Below the pieces are notes generated by a model. It saw only the letters and a program-made list of their open reading frames with translations, did not search any database and had not been told where the DNA came from. Of a stretch of DNA of 64,000 nucleotides, positions 59,301-62,156 are shown piece by piece (the first letter of the stretch is position 1; each line of letters opens with the position of its first letter). A program made the translations under genes and the position numbers. This stretch comes from Megamerina dolium (Eukaryota; Arthropoda; Insecta; Diptera; Megamerinidae), in contig OY978525.1 in assembly GCA_963854835.1 (NCBI GenBank), forward strand, positions 104,886,417 through 104,950,416. The letters are read 5' to 3'.

Positions 59301-62156
59301 CTGGTTAGTAGTTTTCTGTATAATTCGATTCGACCGTATGACGAGGATTTTTTTAAGAAATTGACACCAACTTATTGAGGATTGTTTATATAATAATTAT
59401 AAATATTTTTTATTTTTTTATTTAGTTTATAAATTGAGAATTGTCGACCATATTTACATGTATCGAGTTTTAAAACTTTTAATAATTTATGTAGAAGGGT
59501 TCGAATAGAAGTTTCTTTTTGTAAGTAAAATTAAATAAACATAAATCAAATTTTGTCGGTATTATTCGCCAAAATTCAATTTCAATGAACGCTCTGTTTG
59601 GGCAACACATCACTTACTTTGGAAATAAGTTTAAAATATTAAAATATACCTATGATTCTGTCTATATCACTCTATTTATCTCTCTCACTCTCTCATTGAC
59701 ATTTTTCTCTCTCTAAGGCAGTCATGCATATTTTACTAAAATATGACAAAGAGGGATAGAAGGCGATTCAAATATTACATTTTCAGTTAATAATTTTTTA
59801 ATGCTGAAATCGTTTTCATTTTAATACGTACAGCTTCCAATCACAACAAAAAAAAAATGCAATAGTATTATTACTGCAGAATGAAATAAAATAAAAAGTC
59901 GAAAAAGTATGATTAAATACATTTATGCGATTTCATTCAATACGAGTGTATGTACTCGTATATAGATCGGATATTATTACTTTTATATACATAATATGGA
60001 AAATATGAAAACGACACATATTAAATCATTACACTTAATACTTGATTACATTTTAATACATTTTGATTTAATATGTGCACCGTATGAGAGCCTTTATATC
60101 AAACAATTGTGTATGCGAAAGGATGCAGGAAGCGTATAATATAATGTAAAAAGAAATTTACCAATTACATGCATGTATGTATCATTTTGTATATAAATAT
60201 GTATATAGATTGTATATATTAAAATAATGACCATGCAACACCATTATTATTTCCACAACAACAGACAATGGCGACAACAAGGAGAAAAAAAAATCAATGC
60301 ATTTCCATACCTCGTAAGCTCATCAGAGACGACATGTTTACTGTCAACGATAGCATTCAACGAATATTAATACCTTAATTTAATGTTGATGCAATACGAG
60401 GATAGGTTTGTTGAAGGATTTGCCTTCAGACTTGTGCTATCATTTACAACAGGACTTTGCTACTATAAATATTACACCACATTTGTATGGTGTACGAGTG
60501 TGATAACGTACGAATGCACTTATGAATTGCCGTGTATGCAAATATTGAAAATCACGTATTAATATATTTTGATAATTAAAATAAAAAGAGCATTGATGGG
60601 TAGTTATGTTAAAAAATCAATCAAATTGCTCATTTTTATAATTTTTTTTTCGATATATTTTTTTTAAAATATTTATAAAACATATTAAATGGCTACATTT
60701 GTGTTATCAGTGAGAGAAGATGTAATTTGTGGTTACTTTAATGAATGAAAATAAAACTGTGTGAGAGGAACTTTAAACTAATAATGTTAATATATTTACT
60801 TTCTGAGATTAGTTAATATAGACATTTATATGAACTCAATTATATTATTTACGTCATTTCAATTATATTTCTATATACTTGTGCTCATATGAAACAATTT
60901 TCTCATTTGATTATTTTCTTCTCATTTTCTCTTGAACATTTAGAATCCGGATTGATATACTAAATCAAGAATATACAGTTTACTATGTTGGTACGAATTT
61001 GGGACGTATCTATAAGATCGTACAATATTATCGTAATGGTGAATCACTGTCAAAATTGCTTGATATATTTGAGATAGCACAAAATGAACCCATACAAGTG
61101 ATGGAAATCAGTCAGGCACGTAAATCATTATATGTTGCCACAGATCATCGTATCAAACAAATCGATTTGGCAATGTGCAATCGACGTTATGACAATTGTT
61201 TCCGTTGTGTGCGTGATCCATATTGTGGCTGGGATAAGGAAGCGAACACATGTCGTCCCTATGAGTTGGATTTATTACAGGTAAATGTGGTGTACATATA
61301 CGAGTATGTATGTATGTATGTACTCGTATATCACATCAGACTCTTGTAAATGCAATCACTGCAATCATGCATGCAACATCAATTGGATATGACATGCATG
61401 AATCCATGAATCCTAGAATACGACTAGTAGTCAGATTTGACACATTTGCATATTTGTTTCATGTCGAGACATTACCATATACTCTTACTGTTTTTCATAT
61501 TCTTTGTTTTTTTGTTGTTATATTTTCTTTCTTTTCTTTCCTTTGCTTTTTTATAGGATGTTGGCAACGAAACAAGTGATATTTGTGATTCGAGCGTTCT
61601 GAAGAAAAAAATTGTTGTCACCTATGGCCAAAGTGTACATTTGGGTTGTTTTGTTAAAATTCCTGAAGTATTAAAGAATGAACAAGTTACTTGGTATCAT
61701 CATTCAAAGGATAAAGGAAGGTTAGTCGTCGAGCGAATTGGGTGGGAGTGGAAAAAAAAATATCTATAAATAAAAATTTGTTTTTTCTTTTAATTTTTTC
61801 TTAGATATGAAATCAAATATAATCCAACCAAATATATTGAGACAACAGAACGTGGTCTGGTTGTTGTATCGGTGAATGAAGCTGATGGTGGACGTTATGA
61901 TTGTCATTTAGGTGGTTCACTTTTATGCAGCTATAATATTACCGTCGATGCACATAGGTAAATTATTTAAAAATGAAATATTTTCCATTTCTTTTTCATA
62001 ATAAAAATATACAAGTATATGACTATAATTGTTTGCTCTTTTTTCAGATGTACACCACCAAATAAAAGCAACGATTATCAGAAAATTTATTCAGATTGGT
62101 GTCATGAATTTGAAAAATACAAAACTGCCATGAAATCATGGGAAAAGAAACAGGCG
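6272..62156 (+). CDS. Sema2a: Semaphorin-2A-like secreted guidance protein (12 internal exons, both ends missing)
   Basis: This is a secreted class-2 semaphorin, in flies a repulsive axon-guidance ligand that acts through plexin receptors; that role is known for the family, not seen here. Joining 6272-6359, 6421-6472, 22134-22202, 29261-29365, 33948-34085, 36733-36865, 50544-50900, 52520-52748, 60944-61280, 61557-61720, 61805-61957 and 62048-62156 gives about 644 codons with every junction in phase, GT/AG borders and no stop. Landmarks in order are FSCGKLYYRTF, VCGTNAHNPKDYVIY, IAKCPYDP, GTNAEFTKAD (sema propeller), CVRDPYCGWD (PSI knot), LGCFVK and GGRYDCHL (the Ig cysteine pair) and a charged segment ending EKKQA. 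No transmembrane segment is seen. The signal peptide and first propeller strands lie upstream, and the C-terminal tail lies past 64,000. Sema2b is the main alternative, but the match to remembered fly Sema2a is much closer. Introns reach 15.7 kb and are filled with transposons and a nested gene cluster. Confidence 0.9.
6421..6472 (+). CDS. Sema2a: Sema2a exon 2 in window
   Basis: A short 61-bp intron separates it from the previous exon. It encodes the last base of the Met codon and then DRVFRLSLKNISSSTCD, and it ends at a consensus GTAAGT donor in phase 0. The following intron is the longest in the window, about 15.7 kb. Confidence 0.88.
8355..9929 (-). mobile_element. 5'-truncated RTE-like non-LTR retrotransposon with open reverse transcriptase
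   Basis: The insertion runs from a (TAAG)n-like 3' tail at 8,355 to an abrupt 5' truncation at 9,929. It is flanked by the 13-bp direct repeat TTCAGATCGCTAT at 8,342-8,354 and 9,930-9,942. That is a full signature of target-primed reverse transcription followed by 5' truncation. Its reading frame is open throughout, so the copy looks young compared with the other copies of the family in this window. It lies in the intron between semaphorin exons 2 and 3, in the opposite orientation. Confidence 0.88.
8395..9929 (-). CDS. Reverse transcriptase of RTE-like LINE (5' truncated)
   Basis: This is a non-LTR reverse transcriptase, which copies element RNA into DNA at a nicked target. The frame is open from the truncation point (VPPPDYDEVETAILRLKNNK) to the stop at 8,395, and the last 474 codons cover the RT core. 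Using residues of that 474-aa part, the order is WRLSVLCPVHKKGDP (30-44), NYRGISLL (49-56), GFRPGKSTIDQI (85-96), FVDYKAAFD (117-125), RGFRQGDSLSCD (174-185) and the catalytic YADDIDI (216-222). After these come TYGAEAW and a basic C-terminal stretch, GGRRKRGRP, before WKDQVLENL. The N-terminal endonuclease is missing, so this copy cannot move by itself. Clade assignment to RTE-like is from memory of similar insect sequences. Confidence 0.85.
9945..10262. other. Unassigned intronic stretch
   Basis: No coding gene or repeat family was recognised. A short motif, AGCACGTCAGAATTTCGA, recurs at about 10,847. Confidence 0.4.
10263..10656 (-). mobile_element. SINE copy, subfamily B tail, with small head fragment
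   Basis: A forward-oriented tRNA-head fragment (GGTGCCGTAGTTCAGTGG) at 10,263 abuts a minus-strand SINE copy. The minus-strand tail is distinct: TTAGGTTATGTGGCTGCC and a stretch around AGGCCAAAAAGACCC. It keeps the common body and the B box. Its head is cut short at 10,656, where another copy starts in the opposite direction. Confidence 0.7.
10657..10757 (+). mobile_element. SINE head fragment, head-to-head with previous copy
   Basis: The fragment starts TAGCTCAGTGGTTAGTG and continues through the region up to ATCGAAAAGACTTTTC before similarity stops. Together with the preceding minus copy it forms a head-to-head pair. Confidence 0.65.
10760..14390. other. Intron with simple repeats, no gene recognised
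   Basis: It contains (GA)n at 11,316-11,357, GTT/GTC-rich triplets near 12,090, a partly duplicated ~90-bp segment near 12,820 and 12,912 (GGTTCAATATCGAATT) and (CA)n at 13,365-13,388. A short stretch at about 14,217-14,360 is less AT-biased and opens in one minus frame, but no family was recognised. Confidence 0.5.
14391..14750. repeat. Two-copy tandem repeat, ~163-bp period, rich in ATATCGAAAA
   Basis: TTAATGTCGAAATTTTTTTG near 14,393 recurs near 14,556, and the following features (TTTCGACATTAGTGCAAATA, ACAATTAATATCGAAAA) repeat in the same order. Looser copies of the GTCGAAAAACGA motif continue to about 14,950. Confidence 0.65.
15087..15127. repeat. Perfect 18-bp inverted repeat with 5-bp loop
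   Basis: GTACGCCTATTAACTATA at 15,087-15,104 is followed by TAGAA and its exact reverse complement at 15,110-15,127. The stem is perfect and not a simple AT repeat. Confidence 0.9.
15128..16745. other. Intronic sequence, no gene recognised
   Basis: AT-rich, with (TG)n at 16,319-16,344. Short ORFs crossing it have chance composition. Confidence 0.5.
16746..17187 (+). mobile_element. pogo-like MITE, copy 1
   Basis: The element starts CAGCGCACGCTCGATAACGT and ends with the inverted copy (ACGTTATCGAGCGTGCGCTG). The 24-bp terminal inverted repeats are perfect and TA dinucleotides flank both ends. CAG termini with TA duplications fit the pogo/Tigger branch of Tc1/mariner. Subterminal GTTCACGTT motifs recur several times. 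There is no coding capacity. Confidence 0.85.
17789..18230 (+). mobile_element. pogo-like MITE, copy 2
   Basis: Same 442-bp element with the same termini as copy 1. Its left flank is the end of the 601-bp spacer (TTATCGTTA) and its right flank is the start of the next spacer (TAGTTAGATCC). Confidence 0.85.
18832..19273 (+). mobile_element. pogo-like MITE, copy 3
   Basis: Same 442-bp element and the same spacer flanks as copy 2. Confidence 0.85.
19874..20315 (+). mobile_element. pogo-like MITE, copy 4 (right boundary)
   Basis: Same element with one C-to-A change near 20,164. Its left flank is spacer, but its right flank (TATTTACCTCACGC) is unique sequence, so this copy marks the second original insertion site. 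Confidence 0.85.
20316..20655. other. Unassigned AT-rich stretch
   Basis: Nothing was recognised between the MITE array and the GC-richer block that follows. Confidence 0.4.
20656..21125. other. GC-richer block of unknown identity
   Basis: The base composition changes sharply to roughly half GC in a window that is otherwise very AT-rich. Features include CCGGAGCCGAATGGGGCTGA, AGTAGCTTCGGCTACGAGG and the closely spaced TACCGTAGGAACC / CCTACGGGGTGC. No long ORF is visible. It directly precedes SINE-body fragments, so it may be the tail of an unrecognised retroelement or SINE family. Confidence 0.45.
21126..21290 (-). mobile_element. Two partial SINE-body fragments
   Basis: TACGTGTTAAGTTTGGACA near 21,126 and TACTGTTGTGAGTGTTAAAT near 21,237 match the 3' body of the SINE family on the minus strand. 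They look like one fragment inside or beside another. No head is present. Confidence 0.55.
21291..22133. other. Intron, no gene recognised
   Basis: AT-rich sequence up to the acceptor of semaphorin exon 3. It holds a pyrimidine-rich TTTTTTCCCCTCTTAG splice acceptor at its end. No repeats were recognised. Confidence 0.5.
22134..22202 (+). CDS. Sema2a: Sema2a exon 3 in window
   Basis: The exon is 69 bp (23 codons) in phase 0 on both sides. It follows a pyrimidine tract and TAG and ends at GTAAGA. It reads RDVINLEPTRDD followed by VVSCVSKGKSQ, an expected semaphorin-2 propeller segment. It is isolated between two transposon-rich introns of 15.7 and 7.1 kb. Confidence 0.9.
22706..23774 (+). mobile_element. 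Decayed mariner element (mellifera-type transposase relics)
   Basis: Imperfect ~25-bp terminal inverted repeats occur at 22,706-22,730 and 23,750-23,774 (about 19 of 25 positions agree). Transposase relics on the plus strand are MSENSEHYSHILLFYYIKGK, KIGVYGDDAVARKT, then after an internal deletion DRISICDSLLKRNEIE, WITNDN, RSCTKRGEASQTVAKPG, and degraded C-terminal parts. It is non-functional through deletion and frameshifts. Subfamily placement is from motif memory. Confidence 0.8.
24061..25630 (+). mobile_element. mini-me-like element with (GTCY)n and ~298-bp tandem units
   Basis: It starts near TTTTATACGCTGCATAATGC, carries a (GTCC)n(GTCT)n microsatellite at 24,201-24,238, then GCACGATAACTTGAGTAAAT. 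About three tandem units of ~298 bp follow, phased by ATAATTGACACTTA at about 24,585, 24,882 and 25,180, each with CCACGCCCAC blocks. It ends in GGTCGGCCCCAGCCGACTGT. The (GTCY)n block beside a conserved core recalls dipteran mini-me elements, so that identification is inference. A second copy lies inverted at 47,356-49,545. Confidence 0.65.
25632..27231. other. Intron, no gene recognised
   Basis: AT-rich with many CATACATA/ATGTATGT simple motifs. No coding or repeat family was recognised. Confidence 0.5.
27232..28160 (+). mobile_element. Internally deleted mariner element
   Basis: Terminal inverted repeats are near GGTGTAGTAAAAGGAAATCC (27,232) and the complement of GGTCTAGTAAAAAGAAATCC (ending 28,160). 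Between them are relics of a mariner transposase: KGEKVSQTGENVNSVYG, ANHVQFWFRRFRSGN, RKVLLCVWWDWQGIIYYELL and SMANDFDGEKFASREGCENR. Segments between these are deleted and a short A-rich duplication interrupts the C-terminus. It belongs to the same family as the copy at 50,949-52,102. Confidence 0.82.
28161..29260. other. Intron, no gene recognised
   Basis: AT-rich up to the exon 4 acceptor. No element was recognised. Confidence 0.5.
29261..29365 (+). CDS. Sema2a: Sema2a exon 4 in window
   Basis: The exon is 105 bp (35 codons), phase 0, with acceptor TTTCTTTTAG and donor GTAAGT. It reads VFDCKNHIRVIQSMDGNRL then YVCGTNAHNPKDYVIY, with the conserved semaphorin CGTNA motif. Confidence 0.92.
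29366..30448. other. Intron with (TG)n, no gene recognised
   Basis: A TG-rich repeat lies near 29,438-29,462. A stretch at about 30,030-30,240 is less AT-biased and could be an old retroelement fragment, but no motif supports a family. Confidence 0.45.
30451..31526 (+). mobile_element. Decayed mariner-family element (SETMAR-like transposase relics)
   Basis: CGAGGGCTACTATTATATTT at the left and its near-complement ending CCTCG at 31,526 form terminal inverted repeats of about 25 bp, with TA on both outer sides. Transposase relics in order are EISREGFRCIIF, SQQEFVDELSSVYGDKA, GRMGYVGTVPLESRSAVNSE, NRQRRIILHHYN, LPYSPDLHP, IKDKLHGQRFTSAKDAVEAF and MQKCIDHYGEYFEKQ. A block of about 240 bp including the first catalytic Asp is missing, and stops and frameshifts are present. 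Confidence 0.83.
31529..32619. other. Intron, no gene recognised
   Basis: AT-rich sequence with poly-A runs. Nothing was recognised. Confidence 0.5.
32620..32993 (-). mobile_element. SINE copy, subfamily A, with (TTTA)n tail
   Basis: The minus-strand copy has an intact head: GCTGTAGCTCAGTGGTTAGT A-box region and GGTTCAATCCC B box. It has the full body and a clear (ATTT)n tail, seen as AATAAATAAATAAATAAATA on the plus strand. No clean target duplication was found. Confidence 0.82.
32994..33947. other. Intron, no gene recognised
   Basis: AT-rich sequence up to the exon 5 acceptor. Nothing was recognised. Confidence 0.5.
33948..34085 (+). CDS. Sema2a: Sema2a exon 5 in window
   Basis: The exon is 138 bp (46 codons), phase 0, with acceptor TTTTCAG and donor GTAAGT. 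It encodes SNLTHLPRSEYVIGVGLG, IAKCPYDPLDNSTAIYVEDG and NPGGLPGL. NLT and NST are potential N-glycosylation sites, which fits a secreted ectodomain. Confidence 0.92.
34396..35492 (+). mobile_element. Decayed RTE-like LINE copy
   Basis: This is related along its length to the LINE at 8,355-9,929, in the opposite orientation. Readable pieces are EPYQCGFKPGKSTIDLIFTL, a deleted stretch, MSEFGIPAKLIRLCRMTL, DRGFRQGDSISCDFFNL, LAYADNIDIIDMN (the catalytic YADD is changed to YADN), TLANRCYFGLSKQLRSWAL, TYGAEAW and RKIFGPICVDGEYRIRY. It ends at GATTTTCGGTTGTAATGG. Frameshifts and the altered active site make it dead. Confidence 0.85.
35493..36732. other. Intron, no gene recognised
   Basis: AT-rich sequence between the LINE copy and exon 6. 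Nothing was recognised. Confidence 0.5.
36733..36865 (+). CDS. Sema2a: Sema2a exon 6 in window
   Basis: The exon is 133 bp, entering in phase 0 and leaving with one base of a Lys codon. It encodes YSGTNAEFTKADPVIFRTD, LYNITAKRLEYKFKRTLKY and DSKWLD. A consensus GTAAGT donor follows. A defective mariner sits only 30 bp beyond this donor, and the nested reverse-strand gene cluster lies in the same intron. Confidence 0.93.
36896..37627 (+). mobile_element. Defective mariner-like element beside exon 6
   Basis: Terminal inverted repeats are GGTGTACAAATAAATTCTGT at 36,896 and the complement of GGTGTAAAAATAAATGATGT ending at 37,627, each flanked by TA. Transposase relics include LDEKYVNLKTAQRWFARF near the start and, near the end, APPDYQLFRAMQSYLADQRV with DVRKWLNDYFALKPPSF. 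That DYQLF motif carries the third catalytic Asp. Most of the middle is gone. Confidence 0.8.
37628..38200. other. Spacer before the nested gene cluster
   Basis: AT-rich. It includes the presumed 3' end of the first nested gene (38,100-38,200). Nothing else was recognised. Confidence 0.45.
38201..38973 (-). CDS. Nested secreted cysteine-containing protein, copy N1 (3 exons, intact)
   Basis: Joined on the minus strand, exons 38973-38734, 38643-38476 and 38401-38201 give a 202-residue protein with GT/AG introns of 90 and 74 bp. An N-terminal signal peptide (MFSLIIFVITSMIILEV) is followed by a mature part with cysteines at 35, 106, 131 and 183, WDVESTDRIV, GEFWFDTWFKNV and the C-terminal strands YYKIVVHLEAYDKN and ICIEIRG. 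Spacing and C-terminal pattern recall small insect secreted proteins of the MD-2-like/DUF1091 type, but this is inference and no function is claimed. The in-frame ATG at 38,973 is used as start. It sits inside a semaphorin intron on the opposite strand and is the rightmost-transcribed member of a tandem family. Confidence 0.82.
38980..39540. other. Upstream region of N1 and intergenic spacer of the duplicated unit
   Basis: The first part (to about 39,130) holds the promoter block shared with the other copies, including ATTCATTGTGAAAT and TTTAATTAGTAGGCGGG. The region from about 39,430 shows loose similarity to spacers at about 41,330 and 46,140 (CATATCTC..., CATACAAAAT...), as expected of a tandemly duplicated unit. 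Confidence 0.5.
39072..39080 (-). promoter_or_regulatory. TATA box of N1
   Basis: On the minus strand the sequence GTATAAAAATGATAAAT lies about 100 bp upstream of the ATG. The equivalent block is conserved in the other two copies. Confidence 0.6.
39541..39858 (-). mobile_element. SINE copy, subfamily A, diverged
   Basis: The minus-strand copy has tail ATAAATATGTAGCATTTATA, body TGTTGTGCGTGTTAAATTTT and a damaged head (GTACCTCGATGGTTAGTACG). An internal deletion removes part of the body before GACAGGTGAG. It lies between nested genes N1 and N2. Confidence 0.75.
40128..40901 (-). CDS. Nested secreted cysteine-containing protein, copy N2 (3 exons, intact)
   Basis: Exons 40901-40644, 40566-40399 and 40328-40128 on the minus strand join to a 208-residue protein. 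Introns are 77 and 70 bp with GT/AG borders. The start is MEEKIHLKIFPLIIFLITIT, with a hydrophobic leader ending at SEVKC. Cysteines fall at 41, 112, 137 and 189, aligning with N1. Shared motifs are FSPC, SEGNVTIVWDVEPTDRI, YGGVYKFERGTW, GEFWYDTWFKN and VVRPIDLC. Exon 2 (168 bp) and exon 3 (201 bp) have the same lengths as in N1. It is a paralogue by tandem duplication; its function is unknown. Confidence 0.83.
40902..41489. other. Promoter and spacer of the N2 unit
   Basis: The first ~140 bp is the conserved promoter block. The remainder, from about 41,320, resembles the spacers near 39,440 and 46,140. No other gene was seen. Confidence 0.5.
40983..40991 (-). promoter_or_regulatory. TATA box of N2
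   Basis: CTATAAAAGTGATGAAATA on the minus strand lies about 82-90 bp upstream of the ATG in the promoter block shared by the three gene copies. Confidence 0.62.
41490..41665 (-). pseudogene. 3' remnant of a further nested-gene copy (N4)
   Basis: The stretch CACTTTACAGAGTTGAAATT...ATTGTAGCATTTATTAAAA, followed by ACCGATACCATTAATAACTT, aligns with the 3' flanks of N2 and N3, including the position of their stop codons. Only the very end is present. The rest has been lost near a SINE insertion. Confidence 0.55.
41697..41884 (-). mobile_element. SINE 3' half
   Basis: The minus-strand tail and body (TGGCACTTATGGGTTCCGAG; TGTTAAATTTTGAGCAGTAT; GAACGGCAGTAACC) end where the tRNA head should begin. 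No head is present. Confidence 0.65.
42004..42371 (+). mobile_element. Full-length SINE, subfamily A, with 13-bp target site duplication
   Basis: This is the best complete copy. It begins GGTGTCGTAGCTCAGTGGTT (A box) and has GGTCGTGGTTCAATACCCGG (B box) about 45 bp later. The conserved body follows, and it ends TTAAGTGCCACATATTTATT plus a T run. The direct repeat AAATCCGAATATG flanks it at 41,991-42,003 and 42,372-42,384. Confidence 0.9.
42372..43582. other. Unassigned spacer with a short tandem duplication
   Basis: A ~95-bp unit with GACACGCTAATCACGAATTT near 42,486 recurs as GACACACTAGTCACGAATTT near 42,583. The region from 42,830 to 43,230 is less AT-biased, but no protein family was recognised. 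Confidence 0.5.
43583..43676 (-). mobile_element. SINE fragment
   Basis: A short minus-strand piece contains TTGCCAATTACTTGCCGTCA, GTGGGTACCGTTC and a remnant of the head (TAGCTATGGCACCCACC). The section between is deleted. Confidence 0.6.
43813..44572 (-). pseudogene. Nested secreted protein, copy N3, broken by one 11-bp deletion in exon 1
   Basis: Exons 44572-44326, 44254-44087 and 44013-43813 keep all splice borders. Exons 2 and 3 keep the full lengths and motifs of N1 and N2 (YGGVYKYIRGTW, GEFWYETWFKNAMPGHRHC, YYKIVVNMAAYDED, RPIDLCVEIRGEY). Exon 1 is 247 bp rather than 258 because 11 bp are missing at 44,410/44,411. The frame shifts after YLFDF and stops four codons later. The leader (MEQNIHMTMFSLIIFVIII) is intact. 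This is a single lesion in an otherwise well-kept gene, so it is either a young pseudogene, a polymorphism or a sequence error. Confidence 0.8.
44655..44663 (-). promoter_or_regulatory. TATA box of N3
   Basis: CTATAAAAGTGATAAAATAT on the minus strand lies about 85-90 bp upstream of the N3 ATG, in the same conserved block as in N1 and N2. Confidence 0.6.
44868..46049 (-). mobile_element. Decayed irritans-type mariner
   Basis: Terminal inverted repeats near GAGGGCAATCCCAGAACTAC (44,872) and the complement of CGAGGGCGGTCCCAGAACTA (ending 46,049) enclose a minus-strand transposase. It reads, in pieces, MEKIGHLYVIQYFHLKG, ATPETVKKIHKMVLDDRRL, LEMKKLCARWVPRLLT, FVTMEKTWIRHFTPETKK, KKVLFHQENAP and DLAPLDYFLFPNL. 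The first two catalytic Asp positions read as Glu (TMEKTW for usual TMDETW; HQEN for HQDN). Several frameshifts occur. It interrupts the upstream spacer of nested copy N3. Confidence 0.85.
46270..46365 (-). pseudogene. 3' remnant of a fifth nested-gene unit (N5)
   Basis: CACTTTACGCAGTCCATTTA and the following TTAGATGAGATTAATACAAT, ending ACAAAATTAGAAAAAATAT, parallel the 3' flank of the N4 remnant at 41,510-41,605. No coding part is left. Confidence 0.4.
46366..47355. other. Unassigned spacer
   Basis: No gene was recognised. A perfect palindrome, ACCCGTACGGGT, lies near 46,478. The region near 46,900-47,300 has chance-like T-rich ORFs. Confidence 0.45.
47356..49545 (-). mobile_element. mini-me-like element, inverted copy with longer tandem array
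   Basis: In reverse orientation this is the same element as 24,061-25,630. ACAGTCGGCTGGGGCCGACC is at the left and the (GTCY)n block, seen as GGAC repeats, is at 49,355-49,402. TATGCAGGGTATAAAAAAG is at the right. Between them about five ~299-bp units are marked by CTAAGTGTCAATTATGGTTA at about 48,103, 48,402, 48,701 and 48,998, plus a diverged unit near 47,800. The copy number of the unit differs from the other element (about three). Confidence 0.65.
49546..50543. other. Intron with (TC)n, no gene recognised
   Basis: A CT microsatellite lies at about 49,590-49,620. The rest is AT-rich up to the exon 7 acceptor. Confidence 0.5.
50544..50900 (+). CDS. Sema2a: Sema2a exon 7 in window
   Basis: This is the largest exon, 357 bp, starting with the remaining two bases of the split Lys codon. 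It reads PNFVGSFDIGEYVYFIFRE, then AVEYINCGKAVYSRIARVC, AHNWATYLKARLNCSISG, FPFYFNEIQSVYQLP and GLIGSAVCSFHINEVQAAF. It ends AAT G|GTAAGT. A mariner terminal repeat begins about 48 bp past the donor. Confidence 0.95.
50949..52102 (-). mobile_element. Mariner element, 5' end missing, nearly full transposase
   Basis: The 3' terminal repeat GGTGTAGTAAAAAGAAATCC starts at 50,949, only 48 bp past the exon 7 donor. The minus-strand transposase starts MNTSKEKIRHIL near 52,035 and remains in one frame to about 51,080, apart from two stops: at HIL(stop)FFFDKGENAS, and where Glu of the GDEKW motif should be. Motifs are ANHVQFWFRRFSSGNFDVKD, WVPHELMHKNLMDRISICES, VAKPGLTVRKVLLCV and FHQENARPHTS. The second catalytic Asp reads Glu and the third (PSDYHLF usually) reads Val in PSVYYLF, so it is inactive. 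The left-hand ~110 bp including the other terminal repeat is absent. It is the same family as 27,232-28,160. Confidence 0.88.
52103..52519. other. Intron with (TC)n, no gene recognised
   Basis: A CT microsatellite at about 52,370-52,389 and a T-rich tract lead to the exon 8 acceptor. Confidence 0.5.
52520..52748 (+). CDS. Sema2a: Sema2a exon 8 in window
   Basis: The exon is 229 bp, preceded by a T-rich tract and CAG and followed by GTAAGT. It completes a split Gly codon and reads KFKEQSSSNSAWLPVLNSR, PDPRPGTCVNDTSNLPDTV and LMDKAVNHEHNNPVYYKRD, ending within a Lys codon (VVDK). Confidence 0.94.
53358..53872. mobile_element. Palindrome-rich candidate MITE
   Basis: The 12-bp palindrome TAATCCGGATTA occurs at 53,378-53,389 and 53,849-53,860, about 20 and 12 bp inside CCCA...TGGG ends. 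Between them are further palindromes, such as GAGTTAATTGGAATTAACTC (53,391-53,410), AGCTAATTCGCATTAGCT, and TTAATTAACAGCTG motifs. There is no coding capacity. A MITE with degenerate termini is plausible but unproven. Confidence 0.4.
53873..55058. other. Unassigned segment, possibly an old coding relic
   Basis: AT-rich. From about 54,360 to 54,960 the sequence is less biased. It holds frames such as ETVSKFVKGLPRVVFNEKSD and FEEDPAEYIHKFFKADR, interrupted by stops. No family was recognised. Confidence 0.35.
55059..55455 (+). mobile_element. SINE copy, subfamily B tail
   Basis: The head GATGCCGTAGCTCAGTAGTT carries a B box (GTGGGTTCAATGCCC). The shared body is followed by the second tail type: GGTCGGTGGTATCACAATGC, TCTGGCCTAAATGTGTCC and GGGCAGCCACAATAACCTAA. 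It matches the tail of the copy at 10,263-10,656. Confidence 0.82.
55456..57480. other. Intron, no gene recognised
   Basis: A short GC-richer patch at 55,460-55,575 is open on the minus strand (AGELLTSVALDNSEVVVIDV) but is not recognised. The rest is AT-rich, with CTG triplets near 56,650 and poly-A/T runs. Confidence 0.45.
57480..57900 (+). mobile_element. Fragment of decayed mariner-type transposase
   Basis: SLSDEFRKDRISTVVRVMIE followed by WHVSYRELE resembles the DEF-EGRP...MIE-DRHVSYREI segment of SETMAR-like mariners. Downstream frames are scrambled and no terminal repeats were found. Confidence 0.45.
58212..59292 (+). mobile_element. Decayed Tc1/mariner-like element with a SINE inserted in it
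   Basis: GGGTGTGTTTTTTTTAGAAT at the left and the complement of CAGTGTTTTTTTAGAGTG at the right form ~20-bp inverted termini flanked by TA. Transposase relics start MDRCTPKQVLQLLKFYFENR at 58,639 and go on with SHFWLNGCLNNPNCRIWSED, then after deletions INKPAILDELHANIEKTIAK and IRPRLLEKVTENC. The SINE at 58,294-58,618 splits the left untranslated part. Confidence 0.7.
58294..58618 (+). mobile_element. SINE copy, subfamily A, nested in a DNA transposon
   Basis: A diverged head (CATTTGTACTCAGTAAG) and weak B box are followed by the shared body (GGTTCTGCCATTCGGAACCG) and the tail GAGCCACATATTGTTTATTT. It sits just inside the left end of the Tc1/mariner-like element, so it is younger than that element. 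Confidence 0.78.
59293..60943. other. Intron, no gene recognised
   Basis: AT-rich with CT repeats near 59,680 and a T-rich acceptor before exon 9. Nothing else was recognised. Confidence 0.5.
60944..61280 (+). CDS. Sema2a: Sema2a exon 9 in window (end of propeller and PSI)
   Basis: The exon is 337 bp. It starts IRIDILNQEYTVYYVGTNLG, passes through MEISQARKSLYVATDHRIKQ and contains the PSI cysteine knot CNRRYDNCFRCVRDPYCGWD followed by EANTCRPYELDLLQ. Acceptor TTTAG and donor GTAAAT are present. It starts 8.2 kb downstream of exon 8. Confidence 0.95.
61557..61720 (+). CDS. Sema2a: Sema2a exon 10 in window (Ig domain, first half)
   Basis: The exon is 164 bp, acceptor TTATAG, donor GTTAGT. It reads DVGNETSDICDSSVLKKK, IVVTYGQSVHLGCFVKIPEV and QVTWYHHSKDKGR. 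It supplies the first Ig-domain cysteine (LGCFV) and the core Trp (TWYHH). Confidence 0.93.
61805..61957 (+). CDS. Sema2a: Sema2a exon 11 in window (Ig domain, second half)
   Basis: The exon is 153 bp after an 84-bp intron. It reads YEIKYNPTKYIETTERGLVV and NEADGGRYDCHLGGSLLCSY, then NITVDAH. It supplies the second Ig cysteine in the typical GRYDC setting. Confidence 0.93.
62048..62156 (+). CDS. Sema2a: Sema2a exon 12 in window (basic tail start)
   Basis: The exon is 109 bp after a 90-bp intron and follows TTTTCAG. It encodes CTPPNKSNDYQKIYSDWCHE and FEKYKTAMKSWEKKQA, then a GTAAGT donor. By comparison with fly Sema2a only about 20 residues should remain. No convincing final exon was found up to 64,000, so it is probably outside the window. 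Confidence 0.9.
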
